Shown here one piece after another: positions 50,946-60,347 of a stretch of DNA of 64,000 nt. The DNA comes from Erysipelotrichaceae bacterium OPF54 (GTDB lineage Bacteria > Bacillota_I > Bacilli_A > Erysipelotrichales > Erysipelotrichaceae). Numbering within the stretch: position 1 is the first letter of the stretch; every line of letters starts with the position of its first letter. The translations under genes and the position numbers were made by a program. The DNA is taken from positions 1,775,659 through 1,839,658 of the forward strand of contig BQKD01000001.1 of assembly GCA_022834735.1 (NCBI GenBank), in the 5' to 3' direction. The notes under the pieces were generated by a model that made no database searches, had not been told where the DNA came from, and saw only the letters and a list, made by a program, of their open reading frames with translations.

Positions 50946-51034
50946 GAACTCGCGATTTTGCACTTCCATTCATTTGCTTAAAACGAAAGGCGCAAAAATC
51001 GCAAAAGAAACTTCAATTCATCCGGCACGATCGC

Positions 51035-54000
51035 CTACCGGTCCTTTTTCTTCCGTCCAGCAAACAAGCCGATCATACCGATCAGGCTCGCCAGTGCCGT
51101 CTGTACAAAAACCGAAGCACCAGCATGGACGCCTGTAGGAACCGTTCCAGGTCTGGAAACAAGCTCGTTTTCAGGCTTCTGTGCCGGCATGGCCGTCTCA
51201 GAAAACTCGACGACACCCGCATAATTGCCATGGAAAACATAGCGGACAATCTGCTGTCTGCCCACACGCTCGACAAGCTTCGTATAATCACGTCCAGCCT
51301 GCAGGAGCGTACCGTTGACCAGCACTTCGCCATTTCTGAACACGCCATTGTGCTTTGTCACATACAGCGGCTCGATCACAAAACGCACCGGCCCGCTTTC
51401 CAGACCGTTCACATCGGCACTTGCCGGGACCGTCGCTTTCATGTAGTAACTTCCCGCATTTTCCGGCACATCGGTCGTGAACTCTCCTGTCCTCGATGTC
51501 GAATAGGTCAGCTGCACCATTCCGTATTTTGCAGCCGCGACCGGATCGAGCGGCTCTCCATACGTGACGCTTTCCACTGCCGGTCCCTCGGTCCATGCGT
51601 TGTCCGCTTTTCTGATCGTAAACGTCGTTTTTGCAGACAGTCCTGTATAATCGGCTGTTCCCGGCACGTAGGCCGTCACCGTATACGTTCCGGCATGTCC
51701 GGGCACTGAAGGAAGCCTGTTTCCTTCGGCATCGAAATACGTGTATTCGATCGTTCCGTACTTCGCTCTGGCCTGCGGCTCGTTCCCCTTCTGGCCATAC
51801 GTCCAGTCTTCGATGGAAAGCGGTTCGATCCATGCATTGTCGAGCTGGCTCAGATGGACTGTTATTTTTCTTACGATCGTTTTCGTTTCCGGATTGTAGC
51901 CTTCGACATTCGAATAGTCATAGTTCGGATCGTCGGCCTGCATGATCACTGTCTGTGTTTCATTTCCTGCCTTCAATACGATTGCCGGATCCTGCCATGA
52001 CCAGCCTGCCGGCAGCGCGATCTGCGACAAATTCTGACCGGCTTTTCCATAAGCGGACGGGGTTTCGATCGATTCCACGATTTTCGGACGGATCGCAAAG
52101 CTCTGCACTTCGCCAAGGCCGCTATACTCTGCCGTTCCGGCGACCGACGCATAAAGGACATACGTTCCGGCATTGACCGGGACCCGATCAAGGCGCTTTC
52201 CTTCTACTGTGTAATACGTAAATCCAACCGTTCCGTACTTCGCTTGGGCTGCCGGTTCGTTCGGCGCTTCTCCATACGTCCAGTCTTTGATCGTTGGAGA
52301 TTCGATCCATTCGTTTTCCCTGGCAAGCACTGTGAGCCGCACCGGACGGACGATCGTTTTCGTTTCCGGATCGTAGCCTTCGATCTTTGAATAGTCATAG
52401 TTCGGATCCGCAGCCGGATAAAAGGCGAGCGCACTTTCGGTCTGCGCGCTTACGACCTCTGCCGGATCGAGCCACGTCCAGCCGGATGGCAGCGCAGCTT
52501 GAGAAAGGGTGTCGCCAACGTGAGCCTGCGCATGCGGAGTTTCTATTTCTTCTGCCGCTTTCGGCAGGATGGTAAAAGAAAGGATGCTTTCCAGACCATT
52601 TATGTCAGTACTTGCCGGGACCATCGCTTTCATGTAGTAACTTCCCGCATTTTCCGGCACATCGGCCGTGAACTCTCCTGTCCTCGATGTCGAATAGGTC
52701 AGCTGCACCATTCCGTATTTTGCAGCCGCGACCGGATCGAGCGGCTCTCCATACGTGACGCTTTCTATTGCTGGTCCCTCGGTCCATGCGTTGTCCGCTT
52801 TTCTGATCGTAAACGTCGTTTTTGCAGACAGTCCTGTATAATCGGCTGTTCCCGGCACGTAGGCCGTCACCGTATACGTTCCGGCATGTCCGGGCACTGA
52901 AGGAAGCTTGTTTCCTTCGGCATCGAAATACGTGTATTCGATCGTTCCGTACTTCGCTCTGGCCTGCGGCTCGTTCCCCTTCTGGCCATACGTCCAGTCT
53001 TCGATGGAAAGCGGTTCGATCCATGCATTGTCGAGCTGGCTCAGATGGACCGTTATTTTTCTTACGATCGTTTTCGTTTCCGGATCGTAGCCCTCGATCT
53101 TTGAATAGTCATAGTTCGGATCGTCGGCTGGCATGAGGATCTCGTGTGTATCGTTTTGCGAATGGACGATCTCGTTCCCGTTGGCCCATGTCCAGCCTTG
53201 CGGCAGCGGAATGTCTGCCAGGCGCTGTCCTGGCCGGCCATATACTTCTGGTGTCTGCACGGCTTGTGCGGGAAGCGGACGGATCGTGAAGCTGCCTTGT
53301 GCGCTCAGATCGTTGTAGTTCTTTACATTCGAAACGGTGGCCCGGAATTCATACTCGCCGGCATCGACGGGCTTTTCGTCTGTCCAGCGGTCCGATCCTT
53401 TTTCTTTGTATTCGAAACGGATCGTTCCGTGTTCCGCTTTTCCGGTCGGTTCGACCGGATCTGTGTATACCGTATCGGAAACGGCTGGCTCTTCAGTCCA
53501 GGTGTTGTCTGCTTTGCGGATCGTGAACGATACAGATTGCCCGGTCAGTCCGGCATAATCGGCTGTTCCTGTCACATAAGCGTACACATAATACGTTCCG
53601 GCCTGGTCCGGCACATGACTGAGGTAAGTGCCGTTTTCATCAAAGTATTCATACTGGATCCGGTCGGTTCCGTATTTTGCCTGGGCCTGGGGTTCATTGG
53701 GTTCCTGGCCGTACGTCCAGTCTTCGATGCGCAGCGGCCTGGTCCATTCGTTCGGATTGGCGCTCAGATGGATGGTCACTTTGCGCGCGATCGTCCTGGT
53801 GGACGGATCATAGCCTTCGACATTCGAATAATCGATGTTCGGATCATCGGCTGGCATGAGGATCTCATGGGTATCGTTTTGCGAATGGACGATCTCGTTT
53901 TCATTGGCCCATGTCCAGCCGGCAGGGAGAGGAACATTTTTGAGCACGCTTCCTGAAAGGGCGTAGACGACGGGTGTCGGGATGGTTTCTGCAGGCATTT

Positions 54001-57000
54001 TTTTGATCTCGAACTGGATCGGTCCGCTTTCGAGCGGATTGTAGTTGTCCATCGCGCTTACGGACGCTTTCATTTCATAGATGCCGGCATTCACCGGCAC
54101 TTCACTGGTCCAGCTGTCCTCCCCTTTTTTCCTGTACTGGAACTGTACGGTTCCGACGGCTGCCTGTGCCTGAGGCTGCGGGGACTGTCCGTTGTACACC
54201 ATATTGTCGATGGCTGGCGGGATGGTCCATGTATTGTCTGCTTTTTCGATCGTGAAGCGCTGGCTTGCGTGCAGTCCGGCATAATCGGCTGTTCCTGTCA
54301 CATAGGCGTATAAAATATAGGTGCCGGCCTGGTCGGGCTTGGCTTTGAGTGGTGTTCCGTCCAGATCGGTGTATACGTAGCCGACATTTCCGTACTTCGG
54401 GATGGCGGCGGGTACCGACGGAGACTGGCCGAATGTCCAGTTTTTTATTTCGAGCGGATGGATCCATTCATTGTCGAGCCGGCTCATTTCGATCGTGATC
54501 GTGCGCGTGATGGTATTTGTCTGCGGATCGTAGCCTTCGACGTTCGAATAATCGTAGTTCTGCGGATCGACTGTTTTTGTGATGACCTGCTTTCTCGTTT
54601 CAGAGGTCAGGATGGTATCAGGCTGTGCCCATTTCCATCCGTTTTCCAGCGCGATATCCTGCAGCCGGGTCTGTGATGCGGCATACACGTCTGGCGATGG
54701 AACATTGTCTACGATCTGGCGCAGGATCTGGAAGGACTGGACCGTTTCCAGCGCGTTGTAGTTGTTCGATTCCGGCACATACGCTTTGACGTAATACGTT
54801 CCGGCATTGACGGGCGCATTGTCTGTGAACGGGCCCTCGGGATCTGCGGCATATGTAAAACGGACTGTTCCGACTTTCGGGATGGCGTATGGTTTCGGGG
54901 GCTGGCCATTGTAAACATAATCGTTCTGCATCAGGCCCAGGAGCCAGCTGTTGTCGGCTTTGCGGATCGTAAAGGATGCCTGCGCTTTCAGTCCGGTATA
55001 GTCGGCTGTGCCGGGGATGACGGCCTGCACGACATAGGTGCCGGCTTCGGCCGGCTTTTCGATCGGGGTGCTGAGCGATGTGTCGGTATAATACTCGTAC
55101 CGGATCGTTTCGCTGCCATAATTTGCCTGTGCCTTGGGCGCGGATGGCTTCTGGCCATAAGCCCAGTCTTCTATGGTCAGGGGCTGGGTCCATTCATTGC
55201 TGGCGGCGCAAAGCTGCACTGCGATCGTGCGGGTGATGGTGCCGGTATCGGGATCGTAGCCTGACACGGCTGAATAATCGTAATTGGCGGTGTCGGCTAT
55301 AAAATACGCTTCATGATGGCGGTTGGCGTCGTACACGTACTGTTCGGGATCGGTCCATGCCCAGCCTTGCGGCAGCGGGATGTCCTTGAGCTGCATGGTC
55401 GATGTGCCGTAGGCTTCTGGCGTTTCCACGTCGTTCACGATCTGTTTTTTTATGGTGAATGGCACATAGGCGTACAGCGCTTCATAGTTTTTCGATCCTG
55501 GCACTTCGGCTTTCATGACGTATGTTCCGGCATTGACCGGGATCTCGTCCGTGAATGGTCCATCCTGTGTAACGGCGTAGGAAAAGTGCACTGTTCCGTT
55601 TTCTGCTGTTCCGGCTGGTCTGGATGGTGCCTGTCCATAGGTCCAGCTCTGGATGGCGGGCTGCTCTGTCCATGTGTTGGCGGCTTTTCGGATCTCGAAA
55701 TCGGTCTGGCCGCTCAATCCGCTGTAATTGGATGTGCCCGGGATCTGCGCTACGAGGGTATAGAGCCCCGCATCGGCCGGCTTTTCGATCGGTGTGGTCA
55801 GATCATTGCGTTCAAAGTAGGTGTACTGGATGGCATAGCTTCCCAGCGTGGCCAGGGCGTCTGGTCTGGATGGGGTCTGTCCGTAGGTCCAGCTTTCGAT
55901 GGATGGATAGCGTACCCAGCGGTTTGGCAGATTGCTGCGGTGAATATGGATCAGGCGTACTACGGCCTTTTCGTAAGGCGAAAAGCCTTCGACATTGGAG
56001 TAGTCGTAATTGACGGTGTCGACGGGCAGATAGGCGGTGAACTGCTCGTTGTCTGCGTGCAGATACTGGTTGGGGTTTGTCCATGTCCAGCCGGCTGGCA
56101 GCGCGATCTGGGACAGGGACTGCCCGCTTGTTCCGTACGCTTCGGGGGTCGGAACATTCCCGACAGCTTTCCTGTCGATCTGGTACGGAACGATTGTTTC
56201 GAGGGACGAGATGTTGTTTGTTCCTTGGACCTGGGCGCGCAGGAAATACTGTCCGGCGTTGATGAATGGTTCGTCCTGCCATGGTCCGTCCTGCGATGTC
56301 GAATAGCTGAACTGCACGGTGCCTGTATTTGGACGGGCCTGCGGTTCCGGCGCTTGTCCGTCATACGTGTGGGATGGCATGTGCGGGTCTTCGATCCAGT
56401 AGTTGGGCTGCTGGGCGATGGTAAAGCGCTGGCTTGTCTGGGCTTGTGTGCTTGTTTCGGTCGCAGCCATGGTGACTTTGACGACGTAGCGTCCGGCGTC
56501 TGCGGGCGGCTGTTCGAGCAAAACGAGGTCATCCTGCTGTTCTTTGTACCATTCGATGGTGAGGGGGCCGTCGGCTCCGTCCATATCGAGGTCTTTTTTT
56601 TCAAGCGATACGGGGTTTCCGTCATAGATCTTGCTCAGATTGCGTATGATCGATAAATTGGGCTTGATCTGGGTGGTGTTGATATGGATGGCGACTTCGA
56701 TCGTTCTGCCCTGCCCGCAGTCGTATGTATAGGTAACTGGTGTGCCATTGTGATATCCGCTGAGCGTGCTGCCGTTGAGAACAGCTCCTTTCAGATTGGA
56801 AATACGATCGGTCTTCATGCCGGGGAACCGGGCTGCCAGATCAATGGTTGTCGAATTGGTATCCATATACAGGGTGTTCTGGGCGGGCAGTTCGGCATAG
56901 CCTGTCTGTCCGGATGGCAGATTGATGTAGTAGAAATTGTTTTCGCCTGGCGTATAGGCAGCGACTAGCGAGCTCAGCTTCGTATTGTTTGTCAGATCGA

Positions 57001-57976
57001 GGGTCTGGATCGGGGTATCATAGACGAGCAGATCGGTCAGCTCGGGATTGTTCGAGGTATCGAGGCTGGTCAGTTTTGTCCAGTTGACCCATAAGAGCTG
57101 CAGTTTCGGGTTGTTGCGGATGTCAAGTTGTGTCAGAGGCATGCGAAAGGCCTGCAGCTCGACCAGTTCGCTGAGATTGGTGATGTCGAGGGTGGCAATA
57201 TACGTGTTGCTGCACTGAAGGGTTCGCAGACGGGTATTGTGCGACACGTCGAGCGACTGCAACGGCGTGGATGTGCAGATCATTGTTTCCAGGGCTGGTG
57301 CCTGGCTGATGTCGAGGCTGGAAAGGTTCGTTCCATAGCAGTCAAGGTATGTGAGTTCGGGCTTGCTGCCCAGGATCAGGCTGGCGAGCGAAAAGTTGTA
57401 GTAGGATATGAGTGTTTTCAGATGAAGGTTTTCGCTTACATTGATCGAGGACAGGGCCTGGCTGTAGCAGTTGAGTGTTTCGAGGTTCGGAAAATAGCGG
57501 ATCCCTTCGAGCGATCCGAGTGCCTGATCGTTGATCTGGATGTTGGTGACGGCTTCCCTTTCCTGATTGGTCAGGATGTTGTCTTTGTCTGTATCGAAAT
57601 GAGCGGATACATAGGTGCGGAAGACGGGGTCCGGGAAGTTGGCGGGATCAATGGCGATGCCTTCCATGACTGGTTCTGCGGATCTTGATTCGGTATCCGA
57701 TGATTCTTGTGTTTCGGTATTTGTATCGCTTTCCGTTTCGGATGGTTCTGTTTCGGAAGAATCTGAATTGGCCGTTATGGAGTTTTCATCCGTTTCGGAT
57801 GCGGACGGGCCGGTTTGCGACGTTTCAGGTGTCGTATGTTCGATCGTATTGTCTGACGAAGTGCCGGTTTCTTCACCGGCTGCTTCTGTGGCATATAGCG
57901 GTTGTGATAAGGTTACAAACAATGTAGTGACACATATAAAAGCTGTGGTTTTTTCGAATGAGATTGGGTATTTCAT
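51035..57976 (-). CDS. Giant cell-surface protein with LRR and MBG-type Ig-like repeats
   Basis: A 2,313-residue secreted protein. Signal peptide (about residues 1-30, ending near SQPLYA); an acidic Ser/Thr/Glu linker to about residue 110; a calcium-like DTDKDNILTNQE segment; about nine 21-residue leucine-rich repeats (about 145-355; pattern LxxLDxSxNxxLxxL); then roughly seven ~200-residue units, each made of MBG-type Ig-like domains with landmarks WTYGQxP, NAGTYxxxAxVxGTxxYxGL, FTIRKADN, LPxGWxW and GYDPxTxTI. The C-terminus GTVPTGV, hydrophobic span and RKKKDR form a sortase-type anchor. AAGGAAG precedes ATG 57976; a GTG nine bases earlier is less likely. Likely an adhesin; ligand unknown. 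Confidence 0.92.
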   Translation of the reverse strand: MKYPISFEKTTAFICVTTLFVTLSQPLYATEAAGEETGTSSDNTIEHTTPETSQTGPSASETDENSITANSDSSETEPSETESDTNTETQESSDTESRSAEPVMEGIAIDPANFPDPVFRTYVSAHFDTDKDNILTNQEREAVTNIQINDQALGSLEGIRYFPNLETLNCYSQALSSINVSENLHLKTLISYYNFSLASLILGSKPELTYLDCYGTNLSSLDISQAPALETMICTSTPLQSLDVSHNTRLRTLQCSNTYIATLDITNLSELVELQAFRMPLTQLDIRNNPKLQLLWVNWTKLTSLDTSNNPELTDLLVYDTPIQTLDLTNNTKLSSLVAAYTPGENNFYYINLPSGQTGYAELPAQNTLYMDTNSTTIDLAARFPGMKTDRISNLKGAVLNGSTLSGYHNGTPVTYTYDCGQGRTIEVAIHINTTQIKPNLSIIRNLSKIYDGNPVSLEKKDLDMDGADGPLTIEWYKEQQDDLVLLEQPPADAGRYVVKVTMAATETSTQAQTSQRFTIAQQPNYWIEDPHMPSHTYDGQAPEPQARPNTGTVQFSYSTSQDGPWQDEPFINAGQYFLRAQVQGTNNISSLETIVPYQIDRKAVGNVPTPEAYGTSGQSLSQIALPAGWTWTNPNQYLHADNEQFTAYLPVDTVNYDYSNVEGFSPYEKAVVRLIHIHRSNLPNRWVRYPSIESWTYGQTPSRPDALATLGSYAIQYTYFERNDLTTPIEKPADAGLYTLVAQIPGTSNYSGLSGQTDFEIRKAANTWTEQPAIQSWTYGQAPSRPAGTAENGTVHFSYAVTQDGPFTDEIPVNAGTYVMKAEVPGSKNYEALYAYVPFTIKKQIVNDVETPEAYGTSTMQLKDIPLPQGWAWTDPEQYVYDANRHHEAYFIADTANYDYSAVSGYDPDTGTITRTIAVQLCAASNEWTQPLTIEDWAYGQKPSAPKAQANYGSETIRYEYYTDTSLSTPIEKPAEAGTYVVQAVIPGTADYTGLKAQASFTIRKADNSWLLGLMQNDYVYNGQPPKPYAIPKVGTVRFTYAADPEGPFTDNAPVNAGTYYVKAYVPESNNYNALETVQSFQILRQIVDNVPSPDVYAASQTRLQDIALENGWKWAQPDTILTSETRKQVITKTVDPQNYDYSNVEGYDPQTNTITRTITIEMSRLDNEWIHPLEIKNWTFGQSPSVPAAIPKYGNVGYVYTDLDGTPLKAKPDQAGTYILYAYVTGTADYAGLHASQRFTIEKADNTWTIPPAIDNMVYNGQSPQPQAQAAVGTVQFQYRKKGEDSWTSEVPVNAGIYEMKASVSAMDNYNPLESGPIQFEIKKMPAETIPTPVVYALSGSVLKNVPLPAGWTWANENEIVHSQNDTHEILMPADDPNIDYSNVEGYDPSTRTIARKVTIHLSANPNEWTRPLRIEDWTYGQEPNEPQAQAKYGTDRIQYEYFDENGTYLSHVPDQAGTYYVYAYVTGTADYAGLTGQSVSFTIRKADNTWTEEPAVSDTVYTDPVEPTGKAEHGTIRFEYKEKGSDRWTDEKPVDAGEYEFRATVSNVKNYNDLSAQGSFTIRPLPAQAVQTPEVYGRPGQRLADIPLPQGWTWANGNEIVHSQNDTHEILMPADDPNYDYSKIEGYDPETKTIVRKITVHLSQLDNAWIEPLSIEDWTYGQKGNEPQARAKYGTIEYTYFDAEGNKLPSVPGHAGTYTVTAYVPGTADYTGLSAKTTFTIRKADNAWTEGPAIESVTYGEPLDPVAAAKYGMVQLTYSTSRTGEFTADVPENAGSYYMKAMVPASTDINGLESILSFTILPKAAEEIETPHAQAHVGDTLSQAALPSGWTWLDPAEVVSAQTESALAFYPAADPNYDYSKIEGYDPETKTIVRPVRLTVLARENEWIESPTIKDWTYGEAPNEPAAQAKYGTVGFTYYTVEGKRLDRVPVNAGTYVLYASVAGTAEYSGLGEVQSFAIRPKIVESIETPSAYGKAGQNLSQIALPAGWSWQDPAIVLKAGNETQTVIMQADDPNYDYSNVEGYNPETKTIVRKITVHLSQLDNAWIEPLSIEDWTYGQKGNEPQARAKYGTIEYTYFDAEGNRLPSVPGHAGTYTVTAYVPGTADYTGLSAKTTFTIRKADNAWTEGPAVESVTYGEPLDPVAAAKYGMVQLTYSTSRTGEFTTDVPENAGSYYMKATVPASADVNGLESGPVRFVIEPLYVTKHNGVFRNGEVLVNGTLLQAGRDYTKLVERVGRQQIVRYVFHGNYAGVVEFSETAMPAQKPENELVSRPGTVPTGVHAGASVFVQTALASLIGMIGLFAGRKKKDR
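51415..51942. repeat. Near-identical internal duplication, copy 1
   Basis: About 530 bases almost identical to the stretch 1,191 bases (397 codons) further right. Differences are a handful of single bases, for example ACCGTCGC versus ACCATCGC, so the duplication is recent relative to the other, clearly diverged repeat units. Confidence 0.85.
52606..53133. repeat. Near-identical internal duplication, copy 2
   Basis: Partner of 51415-51942 at an offset of 1,191 bases, in frame with it. It encodes the same WTYGQKGNEPQARAKYG segment and following domain. Confidence 0.85.
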
Positions 57977-58119
57977 AGCTGACACTTCCTTTTATAATGT
58001 AATCATAACATCCTCGATCGTTTCTCTCTTTCTCTTTGCTCCTATTAAAAATGACTATTATAGTTGATATTCATTCATTCTGGATGCTATACTGCGGGAA
58101 AGAAAGAGGGGTTTCGGGA

Positions 58120-58914
58120 ATGGAGATCATGGTTTTTCTGTTCATTTTTATATTTCAGGCAGGAACGATTTCCCTTTTTTATACGTTGTTTTTTGCCCGG
58201 GAGAAGAAATGGTCTTTTTTTCTGAAGACGATCTTTTTCATGATGGGTGTTGTGTATCCGGCTGGTCTTCTGGTGCCGCAAAGCATGATGATCGCGCGCA
58301 ATGTCCTGAACTGTGTTCTGGAAATTGTCTTTCTGAAACGGATCAGCCGAAACGAGACATGGAAACGGGTGATGTTTGGTGTGCTGCTTTGCCAGCTGGC
58401 GCTCGTGATTTCCGAAGTGCTTGGTGGTGTCCTGTTTTATCTGGTCTTCGAGCGTTCGCCGCGGCTGGCGGAGTTCAGCCGGCTGCACATGAGCGATATG
58501 TTCCTGATGTATGTGTTCGGGTCCTGTCTGCTGCTGATCATCCTTTGCGGCATGATCGTGCTTTTCTCAAAGGCCATGCTTCTTAACGAAAAGATGAGCG
58601 GATATCTTCTTTCGCTGCTGCTCAATGTAATCCTGGTGGCATTGTGCGCGTGTCAGATGATCGAGCCGATCAATGTCCTGTTCTTCTCGCAGACATACTG
58701 GCTGGTCCTGGCGTTCCTGGGGATCATCAATATTTGCACGTTTGTTTCTCTCTTCCGTTTTGTCCGTAAAGAAAAAGAAAAGCTTTCCAGGGATATCCTG
58801 GAGGCGGAGTATGCGAAGCAGCTGATGGAATATATCCGCAATGAGAAAAGCGAGCAGGCCTTGAGGCAGTTCCGTCATGATCTGCTGAATTATATGGAGT
58901 CAAGAAAGAGATAA
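58120..58914 (+). CDS. Agr-type sensor kinase truncated at the H-box
   Basis: A 264-residue membrane protein with six or seven transmembrane helices (residues about 1-215) and a short cytoplasmic helix that ends in the H-box LRQFRHDLLNYMESRKR, followed by the stop. The phospho-accepting His is present but the whole GHKL ATPase domain is missing. AGAGGGG lies nine bases before ATG 58120. A strong terminator follows the stop within ten bases, so no kinase remainder lies downstream. No response regulator is adjacent. It may be a truncated relic or a sensor that uses another kinase's ATPase. Divergent from the giant surface protein, whose expression it might once have controlled. Confidence 0.8.
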   Translation: MEIMVFLFIFIFQAGTISLFYTLFFAREKKWSFFLKTIFFMMGVVYPAGLLVPQSMMIARNVLNCVLEIVFLKRISRNETWKRVMFGVLLCQLALVISEVLGGVLFYLVFERSPRLAEFSRLHMSDMFLMYVFGSCLLLIILCGMIVLFSKAMLLNEKMSGYLLSLLLNVILVALCACQMIEPINVLFFSQTYWLVLAFLGIINICTFVSLFRFVRKEKEKLSRDILEAEYAKQLMEYIRNEKSEQALRQFRHDLLNYMESRKR

Positions 58915-58922
58915 AATAAAAG

Positions 58923-58965
58923 CCTTAGATCGTACGGTGCAAAACTTCGTCCGTACGATCTAAGG
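58923..58965. terminator. Strong terminator between convergent genes
   Basis: CCTTAGATCGTACGG / CCGTACGATCTAAGG, a perfect 15-base stem with a 13-base loop, then TTTTTG on the plus strand. Confidence 0.92.
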
Positions 58966-58991
58966 TTTTTGTATTTTTGTCTGCGATTATG

Positions 58992-60335
58992 CTAAACGAG
59001 AAGTTCATCATACCATTGCGCTACGCCTTCATTGGCGATCAGCTGGATATTGTTCATGAGAATGAGGTCTGTGATATTGTTTTCTTTGCACCATGTAACG
59101 ATCTGCATATCGCAATAACGGAAATCGGCAATGTAGACTTTATCGTAATGATCGACCAGGAATGGCACGAAGCTGTTGCCATACGATTCCTTGATCACAA
59201 GCACGCTGGAACCATCGTTGATCTTTGGATTGTCGATCACTTTGAATCCGGTATCTCCGTTGATAAAGCGCAGATAATGATTGTTCTCATCATACAGGCT
59301 GTCATCCAGGGTAATGATATTGGCTGGTGTTCCTGGTTCGTTCAGCTGTTCTTTTGTGGGAATGCCTCCTTCTGCATCATATACCATCATATCATTTGTG
59401 GATTTTGGAACATAGACTGTTAAAGAATCTGCTTCCAGCTGTCCTTGTGCGATTTCATTGAGATAACTGCCATAAAACGGAGAAAACACTTTGCTTTCAT
59501 AATCGCTCAGAGATCTTGCTTTGAACCCCTTTTCTTTCGCGAAATTTTTATATGCATAATAGGCGCCGTCTGCGCTCCAATGATGATCGGTCTTAAAATA
59601 AAGCGGTTTATCATTATTTTTAATCAGGTCGTCGATCATATTGATTCCTTTGGCTTTTTTGTACAGGGAATAATAGTATTCGATCGCTTGTTTTTGATCG
59701 GAACCTCCTAGTTTTTCCTGTGTTTCTTTGTCGAGCATCACGGCTGAGTTATTTGGCACCAATATGGAATATACATTGGTGGTTCCGTCCAGTTCGCTGG
59801 CTGCGCGGTTTACTGCGTTGACATACTGATCGCATGCTGCCTGATTGAAATAGTAGCCGCCATACGCTGCTCCGTTTTGAACGAGCAGTCCGGCTGTGAT
59901 CTGTCCTTGGATTTCTTCCTGAAGCGCAAATGTATCCGGAATTTTTGCGGGTTCCTTTTTAGTTTCTTCTTCCTTCTCCTGTTTTTGGCCGATCTCGTCG
60001 GCTTTGGCTGTCGAAAGGACCTGGGTCTTCGGATGAATTCCGTTCATGCTTGCGATTGAATTATTGACGCTCATCAAGCGATCTCTTCCCGGAAATGTAT
60101 CGGCATACCATAAAGAGATGTCTGAAAAATAGCTTCCGTCTAGAAAAGTACTTAATGTAAAAGACGGAAAGGTGGTAAGCGTTCTTTTCTCCAGCATGGA
60201 CTGGCTTGGCCGGATAAAGAAAAGCAGGCCGGTAATGGTTCCGATCGTCATGACAACCGCAAACAGGAGGATGGAAATTCTTCTTGAAATCTGAATTGTT
60301 CTTCTGCGGCTCTTTTTTAATTTTGTATTTTTCAC
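58992..60335 (-). CDS. DHHW-family protein (AlgX/AlgJ-like, polysaccharide O-acetylation)
   Basis: A 447-residue membrane-anchored extracellular protein: one N-terminal helix (ISILLFAVVMTIGTITGLLFF, about residues 18-38), a Glu/Lys linker and an SGNH-like domain with the hallmark TDHHWSADGAYYAYK (about residue 250) and a later ESYGNSFVPFL segment with Ser. With the MBOAT acyltransferase encoded 12 bases upstream it should transfer acetyl groups onto a surface polysaccharide. The start is GTG with AAGGAG upstream. The target polymer is not identified in the window; the capsule made by the 0.3-6 kb genes is one candidate. Confidence 0.88.
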   Translation of the reverse strand: MKNTKLKKSRRRTIQISRRISILLFAVVMTIGTITGLLFFIRPSQSMLEKRTLTTFPSFTLSTFLDGSYFSDISLWYADTFPGRDRLMSVNNSIASMNGIHPKTQVLSTAKADEIGQKQEKEEETKKEPAKIPDTFALQEEIQGQITAGLLVQNGAAYGGYYFNQAACDQYVNAVNRAASELDGTTNVYSILVPNNSAVMLDKETQEKLGGSDQKQAIEYYYSLYKKAKGINMIDDLIKNNDKPLYFKTDHHWSADGAYYAYKNFAKEKGFKARSLSDYESKVFSPFYGSYLNEIAQGQLEADSLTVYVPKSTNDMMVYDAEGGIPTKEQLNEPGTPANIITLDDSLYDENNHYLRFINGDTGFKVIDNPKINDGSSVLVIKESYGNSFVPFLVDHYDKVYIADFRYCDMQIVTWCKENNITDLILMNNIQLIANEGVAQWYDELLV

Positions 60336-60347
60336 TTTCTTCTCCTT

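Noticed and set aside
50899-51034. CIRCE or CtsR box upstream of clpB
   Set aside because: No TTAGCACTC-like pair or GGTCAAA heptamer repeat could be found; only a -10 box is visible.
55313-56656. A 447-codon plus-strand frame opposite the giant surface protein
   Set aside because: Its length follows from the repeat structure and composition of the coding strand; the translation is rich in Cys, Trp and Arg with no domain.
58036-58119. Longer start for the truncated sensor at 58036
   Set aside because: The extension has no ribosome site, adds a non-membrane stretch (MLLLKMTIIVDIHSFWML) and overlaps the likely promoter; ATG 58120 follows AGAGGGG.
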